A stretch of 64,000 bases of DNA from CAYFPS01 sp964345075 (GCA_964345075.1 CAYFPS010000001.1:186001-250000); one strand, 5' to 3'; positions 50,041 through 60,600 are shown, counted from the stretch's first letter. The notes: generated by a model from the sequence alone, not told the origin. Program-made: numbers and translations.

Positions 50041-52473
50041 TCACTCCTTTTCCCGTGGCGCCAGGTGAAGATCGCACCAGCGAATCATCTCCCACAGCAC
50101 GTGTTCTACGCTTTGCCTGGCCCGGTAGCCATGCCCCTCGCCCGGTAATCGGACGAGCCTGACCTCTGCGCCCAGGCCCTTCAGCGCCTCAAAGAAGCGC
50201 TCACTTTGCATCGGAGAGGTCCCGCTGTTGGGATCTTCCATGCCGTGAATCAGCAGAAGCGGAACCTGAATCCTCCCGGCCTCCATGAAGGGCGACATTT
50301 TCAGATACGTGTCACCCGCCTCCCAGAAGTTTCGCTCCTCACCCTGAAAACCAAAAGGCGTGAGCGTCCTGTTGTAGGCACCCGATCGACAAATAGCCGT
50401 TCTGAAGAGCGAGGTGTGGGCAACCAGATTGGCCGCGGTAAAGGCTCCATAAGAGTGGCCGGCAATCGCCATGCGGTCGGGATCGCCTATCCCGCGTGAT
50501 ACAAGCAGGTCGACGGCTGCACGCGCGCCAGCCTCAAGCTGCTCGAGATAGCTGTCGTTGGGTTCTGCGCCCTCTTCTCCCAGAATCGGAAGCGCCGGGT
50601 TGGCCATGATGCCATAACCCTTTAGCAGCAGAAAGAGCACGCTGGTGGCACTTGGGCGCGAGAATGTGTTCTCCGAAGCTGTAACACGACCTGCACTTTC
50701 GCGGCTTTTAAATTCTCTTGGATAGACCCAGAGCAAAAAGGGCAGAGGGCCGTCGCGCTCCGGCTCATAGCCCGGTGGCAGGTAGACGGTGGCCGAAAGC
50801 TCAACGCCGTCAGCGCGCGTGTAGCGCACAACCTCTTGACTTATCCCGGCAAGTTCCGGCGCAGGGTCCTTGTGATCTGTCACACGGCGCAATTGATAGT
50901 CTTCGCTCGAGCGCGGGGAATCGCCCGTGGGCTTCTCCAGCAGCCAGGCGTTCTCCGGCTGATCATTTGATTCGCGGTTTAGCAGCAGTCGCTCGCCCGT
51001 TGAATCGAGCATGCGTGATACACTCTCGTAGTAGGGATCGCGGCACTGCCAAAGGCGAGTCTTCTCGCCTGTTTCCCAGTCCATTCGATCAAGAAAGGGG
51101 TAGACGCCCGCCTCCGATGCACCACGACCCTTCCAGAAGATCGCACTGCCGTCTTCAGAAAAACGCAGGCTCCAGTGGCCATCGGGATGGTTTTGTGTAA
51201 TCGGCCTCCCGGGGCTGGTGTAGGCGTCGTCGCTCTGGCGCTCGTAAAGAAGCTCTGTCTCGCCGGTGGAGGGGTTTAGCCGAAGGACACGCTCGCGGCG
51301 ATCCCGGTACCAGGACTCAAACAGAAGCGCGCGCTCACCATCGCCCCAGTAGATTCCCCCAAAACGATCCTGCGTCAGGCAGAGCTCTTCCGGATCACAC
51401 AAAAAGGGGGCGGCCTGTTGCATGATGCGGTCACGCTGTGATACATCGCGCGAGGCATCACCGTCATCCAAGGCCTCGGCCCAGAAGAGCGTCGCGGGTG
51501 TGTCCTGTCGCCAGTCGATTCGCCGGGGACCTGTTCGCACGGAGCCGAAAGCGATGGGGACATCTACGGCAAGGGGTGCGTCGTATACGGCTCGCCGCTC
51601 GCCGGACTCCAGATTAATCAGCTCGCTCTTAAGGGGGAAGCGATATGACGGAAGCGAATAGCTGAAGGGTTTGTGTGTACTCTCGACCAATATCCAGCGA
51701 CTGTCCGGTGATACAACATAATCCTGCAGCAGCAGATCCTGGGCGATTATGCGCGGCGCTCCGTCAAGTGGAATCAACAGCAGGTCGCAGCTCAGGTAGT
51801 ACTCAAAGAGCGCTTCATCCCTAGGGCTTTGCAGAAGATTCGAAAAGGTGCGGGCGGGCGCCTTGCCGCCAAGGTTTTCTTCGATCACCGGGCCTGTGGG
51901 AGCAGCCTCGGCCGGCAGCGCGCCTCTTCCGGCAGCCTGAACAGGACAGACAAGCGACTGGCTGTCGGGCATCCACTCATAGGCCCCGGCCTCTGCCGGG
52001 TTCAAGGGGCGATCACAAATGCGCCGGCTCTTGCCGCTTTCCGCGTTCGCCAGCCAGAGGAAAATGCCGCCCTCTTCCTTCAGCATCCAGGCGATGTGTT
52101 TTCCATCGGGCGACCACTCAAAGCCGTAAGCCCGGCCCGCTGCCGGCAACTCGAACTCGGTCCGGGAATCATCTTCCAGTGATACAATTTCCGCGCGATC
52201 GGCATACCAGGTGCGCAGCGGGGCATTGGTGGCGGGATCAAGCCTTAGGCCGGCCAGCTCGACAGCCGTGATCGCCACCGCGGAAATATCTGGCAGTGCG
52301 CCCCCCTCCACGCTAAGCAGCCTGTCACCAGCTGGTGATACAATCAACCAGGGCTTTTCAGGTGCCGAAAGAATGCGTGGAATGGGGTCGGGTGCAGCTT
52401 GATATTCGAGTGCAGGAATCGGGCTTGATGACATGAGTACTCCGGCCGCCAGAACGAGCGATTTGATCAGCAT
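50041..52473 (-). CDS. Secreted S9 (prolyl oligopeptidase) family peptidase
   Basis: The 810-residue protein has a signal peptide, an N-terminal beta-propeller (SPDGKHIAW, SEDGSAIFW and similar blades) and a C-terminal alpha/beta hydrolase. The triad is Ser in GHSYGAF, Asp in HGMEDPNSGT and His in GEGHGYR. The layout is that of dipeptidyl/acylaminoacyl or glutamyl endopeptidases of family S9. Six copies of GTGATACA lie in it. It ends a mutY-lipoprotein-peptidase operon. Confidence 0.9.
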   Translation of the reverse strand: MLIKSLVLAAGVLMSSSPIPALEYQAAPDPIPRILSAPEKPWLIVSPAGDRLLSVEGGALPDISAVAITAVELAGLRLDPATNAPLRTWYADRAEIVSLEDDSRTEFELPAAGRAYGFEWSPDGKHIAWMLKEEGGIFLWLANAESGKSRRICDRPLNPAEAGAYEWMPDSQSLVCPVQAAGRGALPAEAAPTGPVIEENLGGKAPARTFSNLLQSPRDEALFEYYLSCDLLLIPLDGAPRIIAQDLLLQDYVVSPDSRWILVESTHKPFSYSLPSYRFPLKSELINLESGERRAVYDAPLAVDVPIAFGSVRTGPRRIDWRQDTPATLFWAEALDDGDASRDVSQRDRIMQQAAPFLCDPEELCLTQDRFGGIYWGDGERALLFESWYRDRRERVLRLNPSTGETELLYERQSDDAYTSPGRPITQNHPDGHWSLRFSEDGSAIFWKGRGASEAGVYPFLDRMDWETGEKTRLWQCRDPYYESVSRMLDSTGERLLLNRESNDQPENAWLLEKPTGDSPRSSEDYQLRRVTDHKDPAPELAGISQEVVRYTRADGVELSATVYLPPGYEPERDGPLPFLLWVYPREFKSRESAGRVTASENTFSRPSATSVLFLLLKGYGIMANPALPILGEEGAEPNDSYLEQLEAGARAAVDLLVSRGIGDPDRMAIAGHSYGAFTAANLVAHTSLFRTAICRSGAYNRTLTPFGFQGEERNFWEAGDTYLKMSPFMEAGRIQVPLLLIHGMEDPNSGTSPMQSERFFEALKGLGAEVRLVRLPGEGHGYRARQSVEHVLWEMIRWCDLHLAPREKE

Positions 52474-52526
52474 GATGGACTTTCTGCTTTTGCTGAAAGA
52501 TAGGGATTGGGAGAGGCCTGCGCCGC

Positions 52527-52889
52527 CTACCTGTTCCAGTCACCCGCGGTGCCCGTGGCCAGGGCGCTGACAGTGCTGCCGTTGCACAAACATCCCGGAA
52601 CAACCAGAACCTCCTGACCGTCCTCCAGAACACGAATCCAGAGTCCGGCGTCAAGATTCCCCGAGCTGACAGACAGGAATACGCTTGCGCCATCAGGGGC
52701 TTCGACCGTCCTTATCCAGGGGAGCTCGGCGGCCAGATCAAACTGTGTGTTGGAGTCAACCTGCCAGGTGATCGCAGCCTGTGATACAGTTCCGTCCACC
52801 TGAAATTCAAGTTGACGCTTGTTGTCTTCGGCTGTATCACAGCCGGCCAGAACAGCCATGGCCCCTGCGAGGAGCAGTTTGTGCTTCAT
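52527..52889 (-). CDS. Small lipoprotein, unknown function
   Basis: The 120-residue product starts MKHKLLLAGAMAVLAGCD, a classic lipobox (LAGC). The mature part is beta-rich with a late CLC pair (VVPGCLCNGSTV). ATG 52889 overlaps the mutY stop by four bases; the longer upstream frame is within mutY. It holds two GTGATACA copies in opposite orientation 52 bases apart. Confidence 0.75.
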   Translation of the reverse strand: MKHKLLLAGAMAVLAGCDTAEDNKRQLEFQVDGTVSQAAITWQVDSNTQFDLAAELPWIRTVEAPDGASVFLSVSSGNLDAGLWIRVLEDGQEVLVVPGCLCNGSTVSALATGTAGDWNR

Positions 52890-54013
52890 TTCAGAAGTCC
52901 CTTCATCGCCTTTTCGTCGCGCCGGGAGAAGCCCAGTTCCGCCAGTTTTTCCTGGCTGACCCAAGTAAAGGCACCCCGCCCAGGCCACCCCCCAATGCCC
53001 TCACTGACCATGTCCGACCGGACTTCGCCGGGTATTGCGCGAACATCGGCCTGAAAATGGCTGTAGACATGCTTGAACTCAAGGCTTTTCTTGTGATACA
53101 GCGAAAGAGGCAGGCTTGTCTCTCGCTCCAGCTGGGAAAGCAGCTGGCGGTAGTGCTCTTCACGCTCCTCTTCGTCCAGCCCCGCCCGGCCCTTGATCAG
53201 TGCCCGGGCATCCTGTGCCGGCAGCTCCCACAGGCCCTCCAGCATGCCCCTGCCTCTACCTGGTTTCCGCAGCAGGATCCTGCCGGTGGCGTCCCTGATC
53301 AGAAGGACAAGCACCGGAACTTTCGGCACAGCGCGGCTTTTCGATCGGTATGGAAGCTCCTGCTGGCGCCCGGCCTTCCTGGCTCCGCAGGCTGCCTTTA
53401 GCGGGCAATCGTCACAGCGCGGCTGACGGGGCAGGCAAAGCGTTGCCCCCAGCTCCATCATGGCCTCGTTCCAGGGGCCAGGATTGTTGGCATCAAGCCA
53501 CTTCTCGGCCAGTACTTTCAACTGGCGCTTTGTCGCCGGCTTACGGGTGTCTTCCTCGATCAGCTCCAGGCGGGCAATCACGCGCTCCACATTGCCATCC
53601 AGCACGGCCAGTGGCAAGCCAAAGGCCAGCGAGCCTACAGCGGCAGTGGTATAGGGACCGAAACCGGGCAGGGCTGCCAGCTGATCAGCCTCCCGGGGAA
53701 AACAGCCACCATGCTGGCTGACAATCAGCCTCGCGCATTCAAGCAGCTTGCGCGCGCGCCTGTAGTAGCCAAGTCCAGCCCAGGCCGCCATCACATCATC
53801 GTCGGAAGCCGCTGCCAAAGCATTAACGGTAGGCCAGCGCCTTAGGAATTTCTGGAAGTAAGGAATCACCGTATCAACGCGGGTCTGCTGCAGCATGATT
53901 TCACTAAGCCAGACGGCATAGGGCTCGCGCGGCTCGGCCCGCCAGGGCAGCTCGCGGCCTGCATGCTCAAACCAGTCGAGCAGCTGAATACGCAAGTGGG
54001 ATGATGGCGTCAT
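52886..54013 (-). CDS. mutY: A/G-specific adenine glycosylase
   Basis: Removes adenine opposite 8-oxoguanine. Helix-hairpin-helix region LAALPGFGPYTTAAVGSLAFGLPLAVLDGNVERV, catalytic Glu in WLSEIMLQQTRV, iron-sulfur cluster cysteines Cx6Cx2Cx5C (CLPRQPRCDDCPLKAAC), and a C-terminal NUDIX-like 8-oxoG recognition domain from about residue 225. Length is normal. Confidence 0.95.
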   Translation of the reverse strand: MTPSSHLRIQLLDWFEHAGRELPWRAEPREPYAVWLSEIMLQQTRVDTVIPYFQKFLRRWPTVNALAAASDDDVMAAWAGLGYYRRARKLLECARLIVSQHGGCFPREADQLAALPGFGPYTTAAVGSLAFGLPLAVLDGNVERVIARLELIEEDTRKPATKRQLKVLAEKWLDANNPGPWNEAMMELGATLCLPRQPRCDDCPLKAACGARKAGRQQELPYRSKSRAVPKVPVLVLLIRDATGRILLRKPGRGRGMLEGLWELPAQDARALIKGRAGLDEEEREEHYRQLLSQLERETSLPLSLYHKKSLEFKHVYSHFQADVRAIPGEVRSDMVSEGIGGWPGRGAFTWVSQEKLAELGFSRRDEKAMKGLLK

Positions 54014-54022
54014 AAAGAAAAA

Positions 54023-54042
54023 GCCCGCCGGTAAAGGCGGGC
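54023..54042 (-). terminator. Terminator of the PorU/PorV-type surface operon
   Basis: Minus strand GCCCGCC-TTTACC-GGCGGGC followed by TTTTTCTTT, immediately after the stop of the 54049 gene. Confidence 0.85.
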
Positions 54043-54048
54043 CTGGAA

Positions 54049-55239
54049 TTACTTGTTCTCTTCGTCCTTGAGCTTCTCTTTCAGGCGCTCAAGCTCCTTT
54101 TCGGCCTTGCGGCGTTCGGCGCGGATTTTTTCGAGCTCCAGATCAAGGAACTCGGCGCCTTCGTCCTCGGCGCCCAGCCAGTCGATGATCTCGCGTTCGC
54201 TGACACCGATCTTCTCGCGCATCTCCCAGTCACGCTCGCTCTCGGGCTTGACTTCGGCAAAAGTATCCATGCGGCGGAAGGCCGTCGAGGGCTGGAAGCT
54301 GAACTTGGCCGCCAGGCGCCAGGCAGGATAATATTCGGGAAACTCGTCTGTGGGACGAACCTGCGACGGGCTAAGGGCTGCCAGCTCGGCGGGGGTTGCC
54401 TCGTCACGGAAGGTAATGTCGGGCCCGCTCTCCATGACACGCAGGTCCAGACCAAGGGTGGCCGACATGCCCTGGAAAATGCGATAGGTGAAGCCCGGCT
54501 GCAGCCAGATCACATTGGCACGCTGCCAGGCCCATGCCTCGGGCTTGCTCAGGAAGAAGTTGCCATAAAGCTCGCCAAACCACTCCCAGCGGCGGGCGGG
54601 CTGGCGGTAGGCCAGCGACCACTCGAGGTCCTGTGAGACATTGGTGAAAATGTCCATGGCGTCTTCGGAGCCGCCATCGTTGTGATTCAGCCAGGTCAGG
54701 TTGAAGTGGGCGCTTCTTCCCTCAAGCGGGTAAAGCTGATTGGAGAACCAGGAAAGCCCCCATCCCAGCGCTATTTCGTTGGCACCGCCATTGTAAGGCT
54801 CCAGATAGACATTGGACACCTTGGACGAGTTGGCGCGGAAAGCCAGCGTCCAGCCCCAGTTCAGCGGCTTGTCCATCAAGTTAAGCGTGTAGCCGCCACC
54901 CTTGATGCGGAAGTAAACATCATCAGGAGCATTGTAGGTCACAGAGCCCTGCGAGCTGAAGTTCAGATCCTGATACAGCATTGGAACCATTTCAATTTCC
55001 AGATGCCGACTGAAGCCGAAATTCAGCGCCAAGGCCTGCGAAACATTGGAAACATTGGCTCCACCAATTGTCTTGGCCCAGGCACGACTGTGCCACTGCA
55101 GCGACATCTGGCCGGGCGCAAGAATATTGGCCGGGCTGGTATGAAAGAGCGACTGCCCCCCGAGAAACTGGGACGCCGCTTCAGCGCCCTGGCAGACAAG
55201 CAGTCCGGCACACGCAATTGTCAGAATCCGTTTCATCAT
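54049..55239 (-). CDS. Predicted outer-membrane beta-barrel protein with C-terminal coiled coil
   Basis: Signal peptide (MMKRILTIACAGLLVCQGAEAA), then alternating strands rich in aromatic residues (WHSRAWAK, YFRIKGGGYTLNL, WTLAFRANSSK, WSLAYRQPARRWEWFGELYGNFF). The last 50 residues are a strongly charged helix (LELEKIRAERRKAEKELERLKEKL). Family unknown. GGGAG five bases before ATG 55239. It ends the surface operon and lacks GTGATACA. Confidence 0.65.
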   Translation of the reverse strand: MMKRILTIACAGLLVCQGAEAASQFLGGQSLFHTSPANILAPGQMSLQWHSRAWAKTIGGANVSNVSQALALNFGFSRHLEIEMVPMLYQDLNFSSQGSVTYNAPDDVYFRIKGGGYTLNLMDKPLNWGWTLAFRANSSKVSNVYLEPYNGGANEIALGWGLSWFSNQLYPLEGRSAHFNLTWLNHNDGGSEDAMDIFTNVSQDLEWSLAYRQPARRWEWFGELYGNFFLSKPEAWAWQRANVIWLQPGFTYRIFQGMSATLGLDLRVMESGPDITFRDEATPAELAALSPSQVRPTDEFPEYYPAWRLAAKFSFQPSTAFRRMDTFAEVKPESERDWEMREKIGVSEREIIDWLGAEDEGAEFLDLELEKIRAERRKAEKELERLKEKLKDEENK

Positions 55240-55268
55240 TGGCTCTCCCATTTTCCCCCGCTGGCTGA

Positions 55269-55754
55269 TTACTTCAACCTGTCCATGAGAACAAAGGCAT
55301 TGAGTAGAATACCCAACTTGGCCGCGACATCAACAGCATTCGCGAACCAGTTGTAAGCGCTGCCCGAAACCACAACCGTGTCCCCGGGCTCAATTTCAGG
55401 AATCAGGCTGAAGTCGCCCGTCTCCAGATACTTGCGAATATCCACCTCGAGGATTTCTTCCCGCTGATTAACCATGCGCACGATCCGCACATTGTCCAGC
55501 CTGGAATAACCCGTGGGGCCGCCGGCCGCCGAAAGCAGCGTCAGCAGATTGGTCCCGCTGGGCACATTGTACTGGCCCGGCCTGAGCACCTTTCCCCAGA
55601 CATTGACAGCAATGTAGATGGCATTTTCATCACCCAGAAAATATTCGGCAGCCCGGTTGGAACCGAAGCTGTCGACGCGGGGGGGGCTGGCTTCCTGGGC
55701 AGAAAGCTCAAGGGGGCGGAGCAACAGGACGACCAACAACAGCCAGAATGGCAT
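55269..55754 (-). CDS. Secreted SLBB-domain protein
   Basis: Signal peptide (MPFWLLLVVLLLRPLELSAQ) followed by one SLBB domain: VNVWGKVLRPGQYNVPSGTNLLTLLSAAGGPTGYSRLDNVRI and IPEIEPGDTVVVSGS; a C-terminal hydrophobic helix follows (NAVDVAAKLGILLNAFVLM). SLBB domains are typical of polysaccharide export proteins; no export domain is present here. AGGG precedes ATG 55754. Confidence 0.8.
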   Translation of the reverse strand: MPFWLLLVVLLLRPLELSAQEASPPRVDSFGSNRAAEYFLGDENAIYIAVNVWGKVLRPGQYNVPSGTNLLTLLSAAGGPTGYSRLDNVRIVRMVNQREEILEVDIRKYLETGDFSLIPEIEPGDTVVVSGSAYNWFANAVDVAAKLGILLNAFVLMDRLK

Positions 55755-55802
55755 TGAAACCCTGTGTGACAAGACGTTCCTCGCAGATCCTCTGTGTGCA
55801 GC

Positions 55803-56672
55803 CTAAAAGGTAAAAGAAATCCAGTTGGATTCCGAGCCGGATAGCGCGCAGCCATTCGGATTTGAGGGAATCACAACTCGCAAACTGTCGTACTGTTCCA
55901 CATGCTCAACCACCGTGTCCACCCGGACAAGATAGGAGCCACTTTCCAGCCCCAGTTCGCGCTGATCCAGCTCAACCACCATACCCGGCTGCAGGTTGAG
56001 CTGCACAAGCTCCCGATGCAGCAATTGCTGTCTGTCGGCACTTGCAATCAGCAGTTCAAAACCGCGAAAGCCTCGGGTCTGGTAATCGACATACTCGTAC
56101 TGCCAGGCCACGCTCAGCAGGCTGTCCGCAACACCCACGCCAGAAGAAAAGACTCTGGGCGGGTCCCACAGCCTGTAGCTGGTGGTATCGCTGGGCTCGC
56201 TGCGATTTCCCGAATCATCCAGTGCGCGCACAAAATAGAAGTAACGCATGCCCCAGACCGTTAACGGCTGCGTACCTTCGCTTGTGTCCAGCCAGGAGTA
56301 ATAGTCGCTGGTTCCTTCCAGAAAGCTCTCGGGATCCTCGGGCATGTAGACGAATTCAGAGTCCGGGTGATAGGAGCGAAAGACCTCGAATCCAGCCAAG
56401 TCCGGCGTAGCCTCGGTCATTTCCCATTCAATGCGAATGCCGGCACTACCCGCCTCGGCATCGGCGCCTCGCTCGGGCCAGTCGGCCAGCTCTTCGCCGC
56501 AGGTCTTGATCAGCATGCGTGGAGCGGCCGGTGCCGTACGATCTTCATCACCCGTATCCTCACCGCAACCAGCAAGGGCCAGGATGGTGGCTGTCAAAAG
56601 AACAGTTCTACTCCATCGGCCACGAAAGGCGGGAGCTTGAGCCACAAAGCTGAATTTGTTCAGAATGTCCAT
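55803..56672 (-). CDS. Lipoprotein with fibronectin type III-like domains
   Basis: The N-terminus ends in a lipobox (LALAGCGED) about 35 residues in, then two beta domains of FN3 type (IRIEWEMTEATPDLAGFEVFRS, FYFVRALDDSGNRSEPS; SVAWQYEYVDYQTRGFRGFELLI). Probably surface or periplasmic. It overlaps the PorV-like gene by 13 bases. Function unknown. Confidence 0.7.
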   Translation of the reverse strand: MDILNKFSFVAQAPAFRGRWSRTVLLTATILALAGCGEDTGDEDRTAPAAPRMLIKTCGEELADWPERGADAEAGSAGIRIEWEMTEATPDLAGFEVFRSYHPDSEFVYMPEDPESFLEGTSDYYSWLDTSEGTQPLTVWGMRYFYFVRALDDSGNRSEPSDTTSYRLWDPPRVFSSGVGVADSLLSVAWQYEYVDYQTRGFRGFELLIASADRQQLLHRELVQLNLQPGMVVELDQRELGLESGSYLVRVDTVVEHVEQYDSLRVVIPSNPNGCALSGSESNWISFTF

Positions 56673-57682
56673 TGGAAACTCATCCTGTGCAGGCGGCCAA
56701 GGTCATGATCCAGGCCGGCGTAGTCCAGCGTCAGCGCCCCCAGCACAAAGCCAGCACCATAAGTCATTCGACCGTCCTGTCCCTGATGGCCCAGACGAAG
56801 GAAGAGGCGGCGCAAATAGTCCAGCTCCAGGCCGCTGTGCTGGCGGGTGTCGTAGTGATGGTCCCAATCATGCGAGAGAGTCAGCCCCACGCCCATCAGG
56901 CGCAGCTTCCAGGCAACACCCAGCACATGATAGTAGTGGATAGCATCCTGACCGCCATTCCAGTGCAGGCCCGTGTTGGTGAAGTTGTCAAAGCGTGCGC
57001 CCAGGCTGAATTCGCCCAGGCCCTTGATACCGCTCATGTCCTCAACTTTGACGCGCGCCTGAATGCCGGCGTCCACACCCACGCCCAGGCCTTCGTCATC
57101 GTCAAGCGTCGAGCGAATCACCTTGAAGTTGATGCCATAAGGCAGCTCGACCGGCAATTCGCGATAAAGCCAGCCGGCGCGGAAGGTGAAGCGGTTACGC
57201 TTGGCAAAGCTGAAATAGACAGCCTGGTCCGCGTTCTCAAATGTCCCCAGCGGGTCACCGCCTCTGGCCTCGATCCATGCGCGGCGCTCTTCAAAGGTGT
57301 ATTCGTCATCGCCCAGTTCCGGGTAGCGAGGGATCTCTGTCACTTGAAAGTGCAGCAGGTTGAGCGCAAGGTTACCCCCGCCAATTGGCCAGGTAAGACC
57401 GACATGCCCCATGCTGCCCATTGGATCTGTCAGCGTGCCAAAGTGGCTGGTGGCCATTCCCGAGACGCTGCGCCTGTCCACCAGGGCAAGACCCGCCGGA
57501 TTCCAGAAGCAGGAGAAGGGGTCGTCACTTAAGGCCGTCATGGCCTGTCCCATGGCCAGGCCACGGGCGCCGCTTCCCAGCGCCAGAAACTCTCCGGCGA
57601 ATTTGCCCGCCTCAAGCCTGCCAACACAAAGCAGCACAAGCAGTCCGACCATGCCGGCGCGCATTTTGAACAGGCTGCTCAT
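56660..57682 (-). CDS. PorV/PorQ-family outer-membrane protein
   Basis: After a signal peptide, the family opening ALGSGARGLAMGQAMTALSDDPFSCFWNPAGLALV is unmistakable. The rest is a FadL-like barrel with many aromatic strands. PorV homologues shuttle type IX cargo to the PorU sortase. The gene directly follows the PorU-like gene (ATGA overlap), which supports a type IX secretion role. Confidence 0.82.
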   Translation of the reverse strand: MSSLFKMRAGMVGLLVLLCVGRLEAGKFAGEFLALGSGARGLAMGQAMTALSDDPFSCFWNPAGLALVDRRSVSGMATSHFGTLTDPMGSMGHVGLTWPIGGGNLALNLLHFQVTEIPRYPELGDDEYTFEERRAWIEARGGDPLGTFENADQAVYFSFAKRNRFTFRAGWLYRELPVELPYGINFKVIRSTLDDDEGLGVGVDAGIQARVKVEDMSGIKGLGEFSLGARFDNFTNTGLHWNGGQDAIHYYHVLGVAWKLRLMGVGLTLSHDWDHHYDTRQHSGLELDYLRRLFLRLGHQGQDGRMTYGAGFVLGALTLDYAGLDHDLGRLHRMSFQWTF

Positions 57683-60600
57683 TTCAACCTCGCAACTTTG
57701 CCCTGATGCTCAAGGGATTGACCATCTGCCCAAGCCTTGAAGAGGTAGAAGTAAACCCCATTGGCCACGACATCCCCGGCGCGATCACGGCCATCCCAGG
57801 GCAGCTCGACATAGTTGATGAGCGGCCCGTCCATCTTCAGTGTGCGGATCTTTCGTCCCGCCACGGTGAAGATCTCGATAGAAACCTTGTCGGCTACGCC
57901 CGTCAGGCTGAAGATAAAGCGTGTATCACGCTGAAAGGGATTTGGGTAGTTGCCGATGTACTCCAGCCCCAGGCGGTCGCCGGAACGGAATAGTACTGAC
58001 TCGCTTGCCTGGTTTCCTGCAGCATCGTGACACAGAAGTTCAAGGCTGTGCTCGTCGCGCTGTGGATCAATCAGGTCAGCGACGGGTAGTGTAAGCGAAA
58101 GACCGCCAGACAGCGAGGAGATGGTCATGCCTTCCCGTGATACAGGTTGATCATCCACAAGAATCGTCAAGCGTTCCGGGCGGGGGTCAACACCATTTTC
58201 GTCTTCCAGCAGCAGGGTAAAGACGGCCTTGCGCGGCACAAAGCCGCCACTGGAAAAGACCTGCCCCTCGGCCTCAAGCAGCACGCCTGGAGCCACATGG
58301 TCTTCCAGCTGCCCAAAACAGAAACCCCCGGCTCCATGTATCACAAAATCAAGCGTGTCGCCCGCTCGGGAAATCTGATCACCGGCAAGCGGCTTTAGCG
58401 CAAGGCCACTTCCCCGGTCCAGCACAAAAAGGCTGTCCGCAGTTCTCCCGGGTGCGCGCCCATGGAATGCGCCTTCTGCTCCCGCCTCTTCCGGCTGTAT
58501 GTGATACAGGTCGCTTGACAGGGAAAGCCCGGGCTGGGCGTCCGTCGCTCCCGCAGCCTCTTCCTTCCATAAAACGAGCACGGGTGAATCATCCACGACC
58601 AGCGATCCGGTCAAGCCAGCCGCCAGACGAGTCTCTTCGCTTGTTGAAATTCTAGTTGAAGCCGGAAGAAAGGAAAGCGTGGTGCTGTCTGTATCACAGG
58701 CCAGGCTTAGCATGGCCAGAGTGTCCAGCGAAAGATCATTCAGTAGCAGATCCAGCCTTAGCTCTTCACCCGGGGCGAGACCATCAAGCGACAGATAGAC
58801 GCTCTCGCCGCCCTCAGCGTCAAGAGCTCGAGCACGCAGACTCCCGCTGGCGGCGTCACCCAGGTTGTGTACCCGGAAAAGCCCGTGTCCTGGTCGAAGC
58901 GCCCCCGCATCATCCATTGTCAGCTCCAGAGCCGGGCCCGGTGCTCGCACCTGATACCAGCCCGGCGGTGTCTCGTTGGCGACACCATCTCTGTAAACCA
59001 GAAAACTCAGCGCAAGGGTTGTTCCTTCTGTAAATGACCCCAACTCGGCGGCTGTTTGCCAGCGCTGTGGGTCACTGACCGAAAAGCTCATGGCTGCTCG
59101 CTGCTCCAGCGAGTCGCCCTCCGGGCTCCACGCCTTCAGGCGTGTTACAATGCTGTCAGCCGGAGTGGGAGATGCAAACAGCAATTCCGCGAAATGCAGG
59201 CTGTCGGGGCGGGGTGGGTCAGGACTCAGTCTTGCCTGCCACATCAAGTCAGCCTCGAGGCTGTCTGCATAGTAGAGCCAGGCATGGCTGCTCTGCGGAT
59301 TCTCACCGCCAATCCAGACACGGGCGCTAAAACGACTTCCACCCTCCCAGGTTTCTTCCGGAGCGGGAATGTTCAGGGACCAGGCACCATCATTTCCGAC
59401 AACGAAGGGGTACTCAAGCACATCGTTCACATAATCGCTCGAGGACTGCACGGGGTGCTCGGCCTGCCCGTAAAGCTCTACCAACCCTTCCGCGCCAGCC
59501 TCGCCTTCGCCCGCAAGCAAAAAACTCTCGCCCGCGTTAAGGACCGCCGGACTGGCCGCGGGTGCCTGGGCTCTTGATGGCAGGTGAATCTGCTGCCAGG
59601 GCGTCCCAAGCAAGACCATCATCGTGTTGACGGCTCTTGCCAGCGAGCGCCAGTCTTCACTTTGATTTTCGTAGCGGAGCCACAGCTCCTGCTTGGCAAG
59701 CCTTAAAGCTTCCGCAAGGGGCAGATCGGGGCTGGGCAGCTGGTATTCGAAGTAGATTCCAAGCAGCTCCATGCTTGTATCACGATAACCCAGGCCTGTT
59801 GAACCAAGCACGGCGATAGCGCCTGCATCATTCATGCTCATCAGGGCACGGCCCAGCGAGCTGGATATCTCGATTGAGCCGATGAAGCAAGTGGCGTTTG
59901 TGAAAAAGGAAAGCTTGTCCTCGTTTTCCAGCAAGGCAACATCCACCGAGCGGAACAAGCCGTCATCCTGCCAGACGGCGCCACCCCCGTGCCCGGAATA
60001 GTTCGTGATCAACTGACCATCATTCACAAAGGCCAGAAGCTGGTCGCGGTTGCCAGAGTAGCGTGTGGCAAGCTCGCCGGACTCGATGCGACGCAGAAAG
60101 AGCCGGTCATCCAGCGAATTAGCCACCATCGTCTCGGTTAAAAACTGAAAAGCCCCCTCGTCACGGGCTTCGGCTCCCGCCGTCAGCAGCAGGCGGTTGT
60201 TCCAGTCCTGGCCCCCCGACGCGGCGTATGCAAGCGCTTTTGTTGAAATTCGCTCCAACTCTTCCATGGTCGAAAGCGGCCAGCGTGATACATCCACCGG
60301 CAGGCGTTCACCCGTGGCCGTTGTTGCAAACCAGTCGTCACTCGAGGCGGCACCCCAGCCCCGAACCTGCTCGAAGTATACGGGGCTGATCGGCTCATGC
60401 CCCGGACGCATCGCGCGATGATCGGTTGTTCCTTCACCAATCATGAAGAAATAGCGAGGCGGGCTGCTCCAGCGGCTCCAGGCCCAGGAGATCAAATCGC
60501 GAAAGGCGTGTGGATCCATGCGCCCGTGACTGAATCGGTCGTAAACCTGACGGTCAGAAAAAAGCGCCCAGCGTCCGGACATCTCAAGGGCTGGCTCAAG

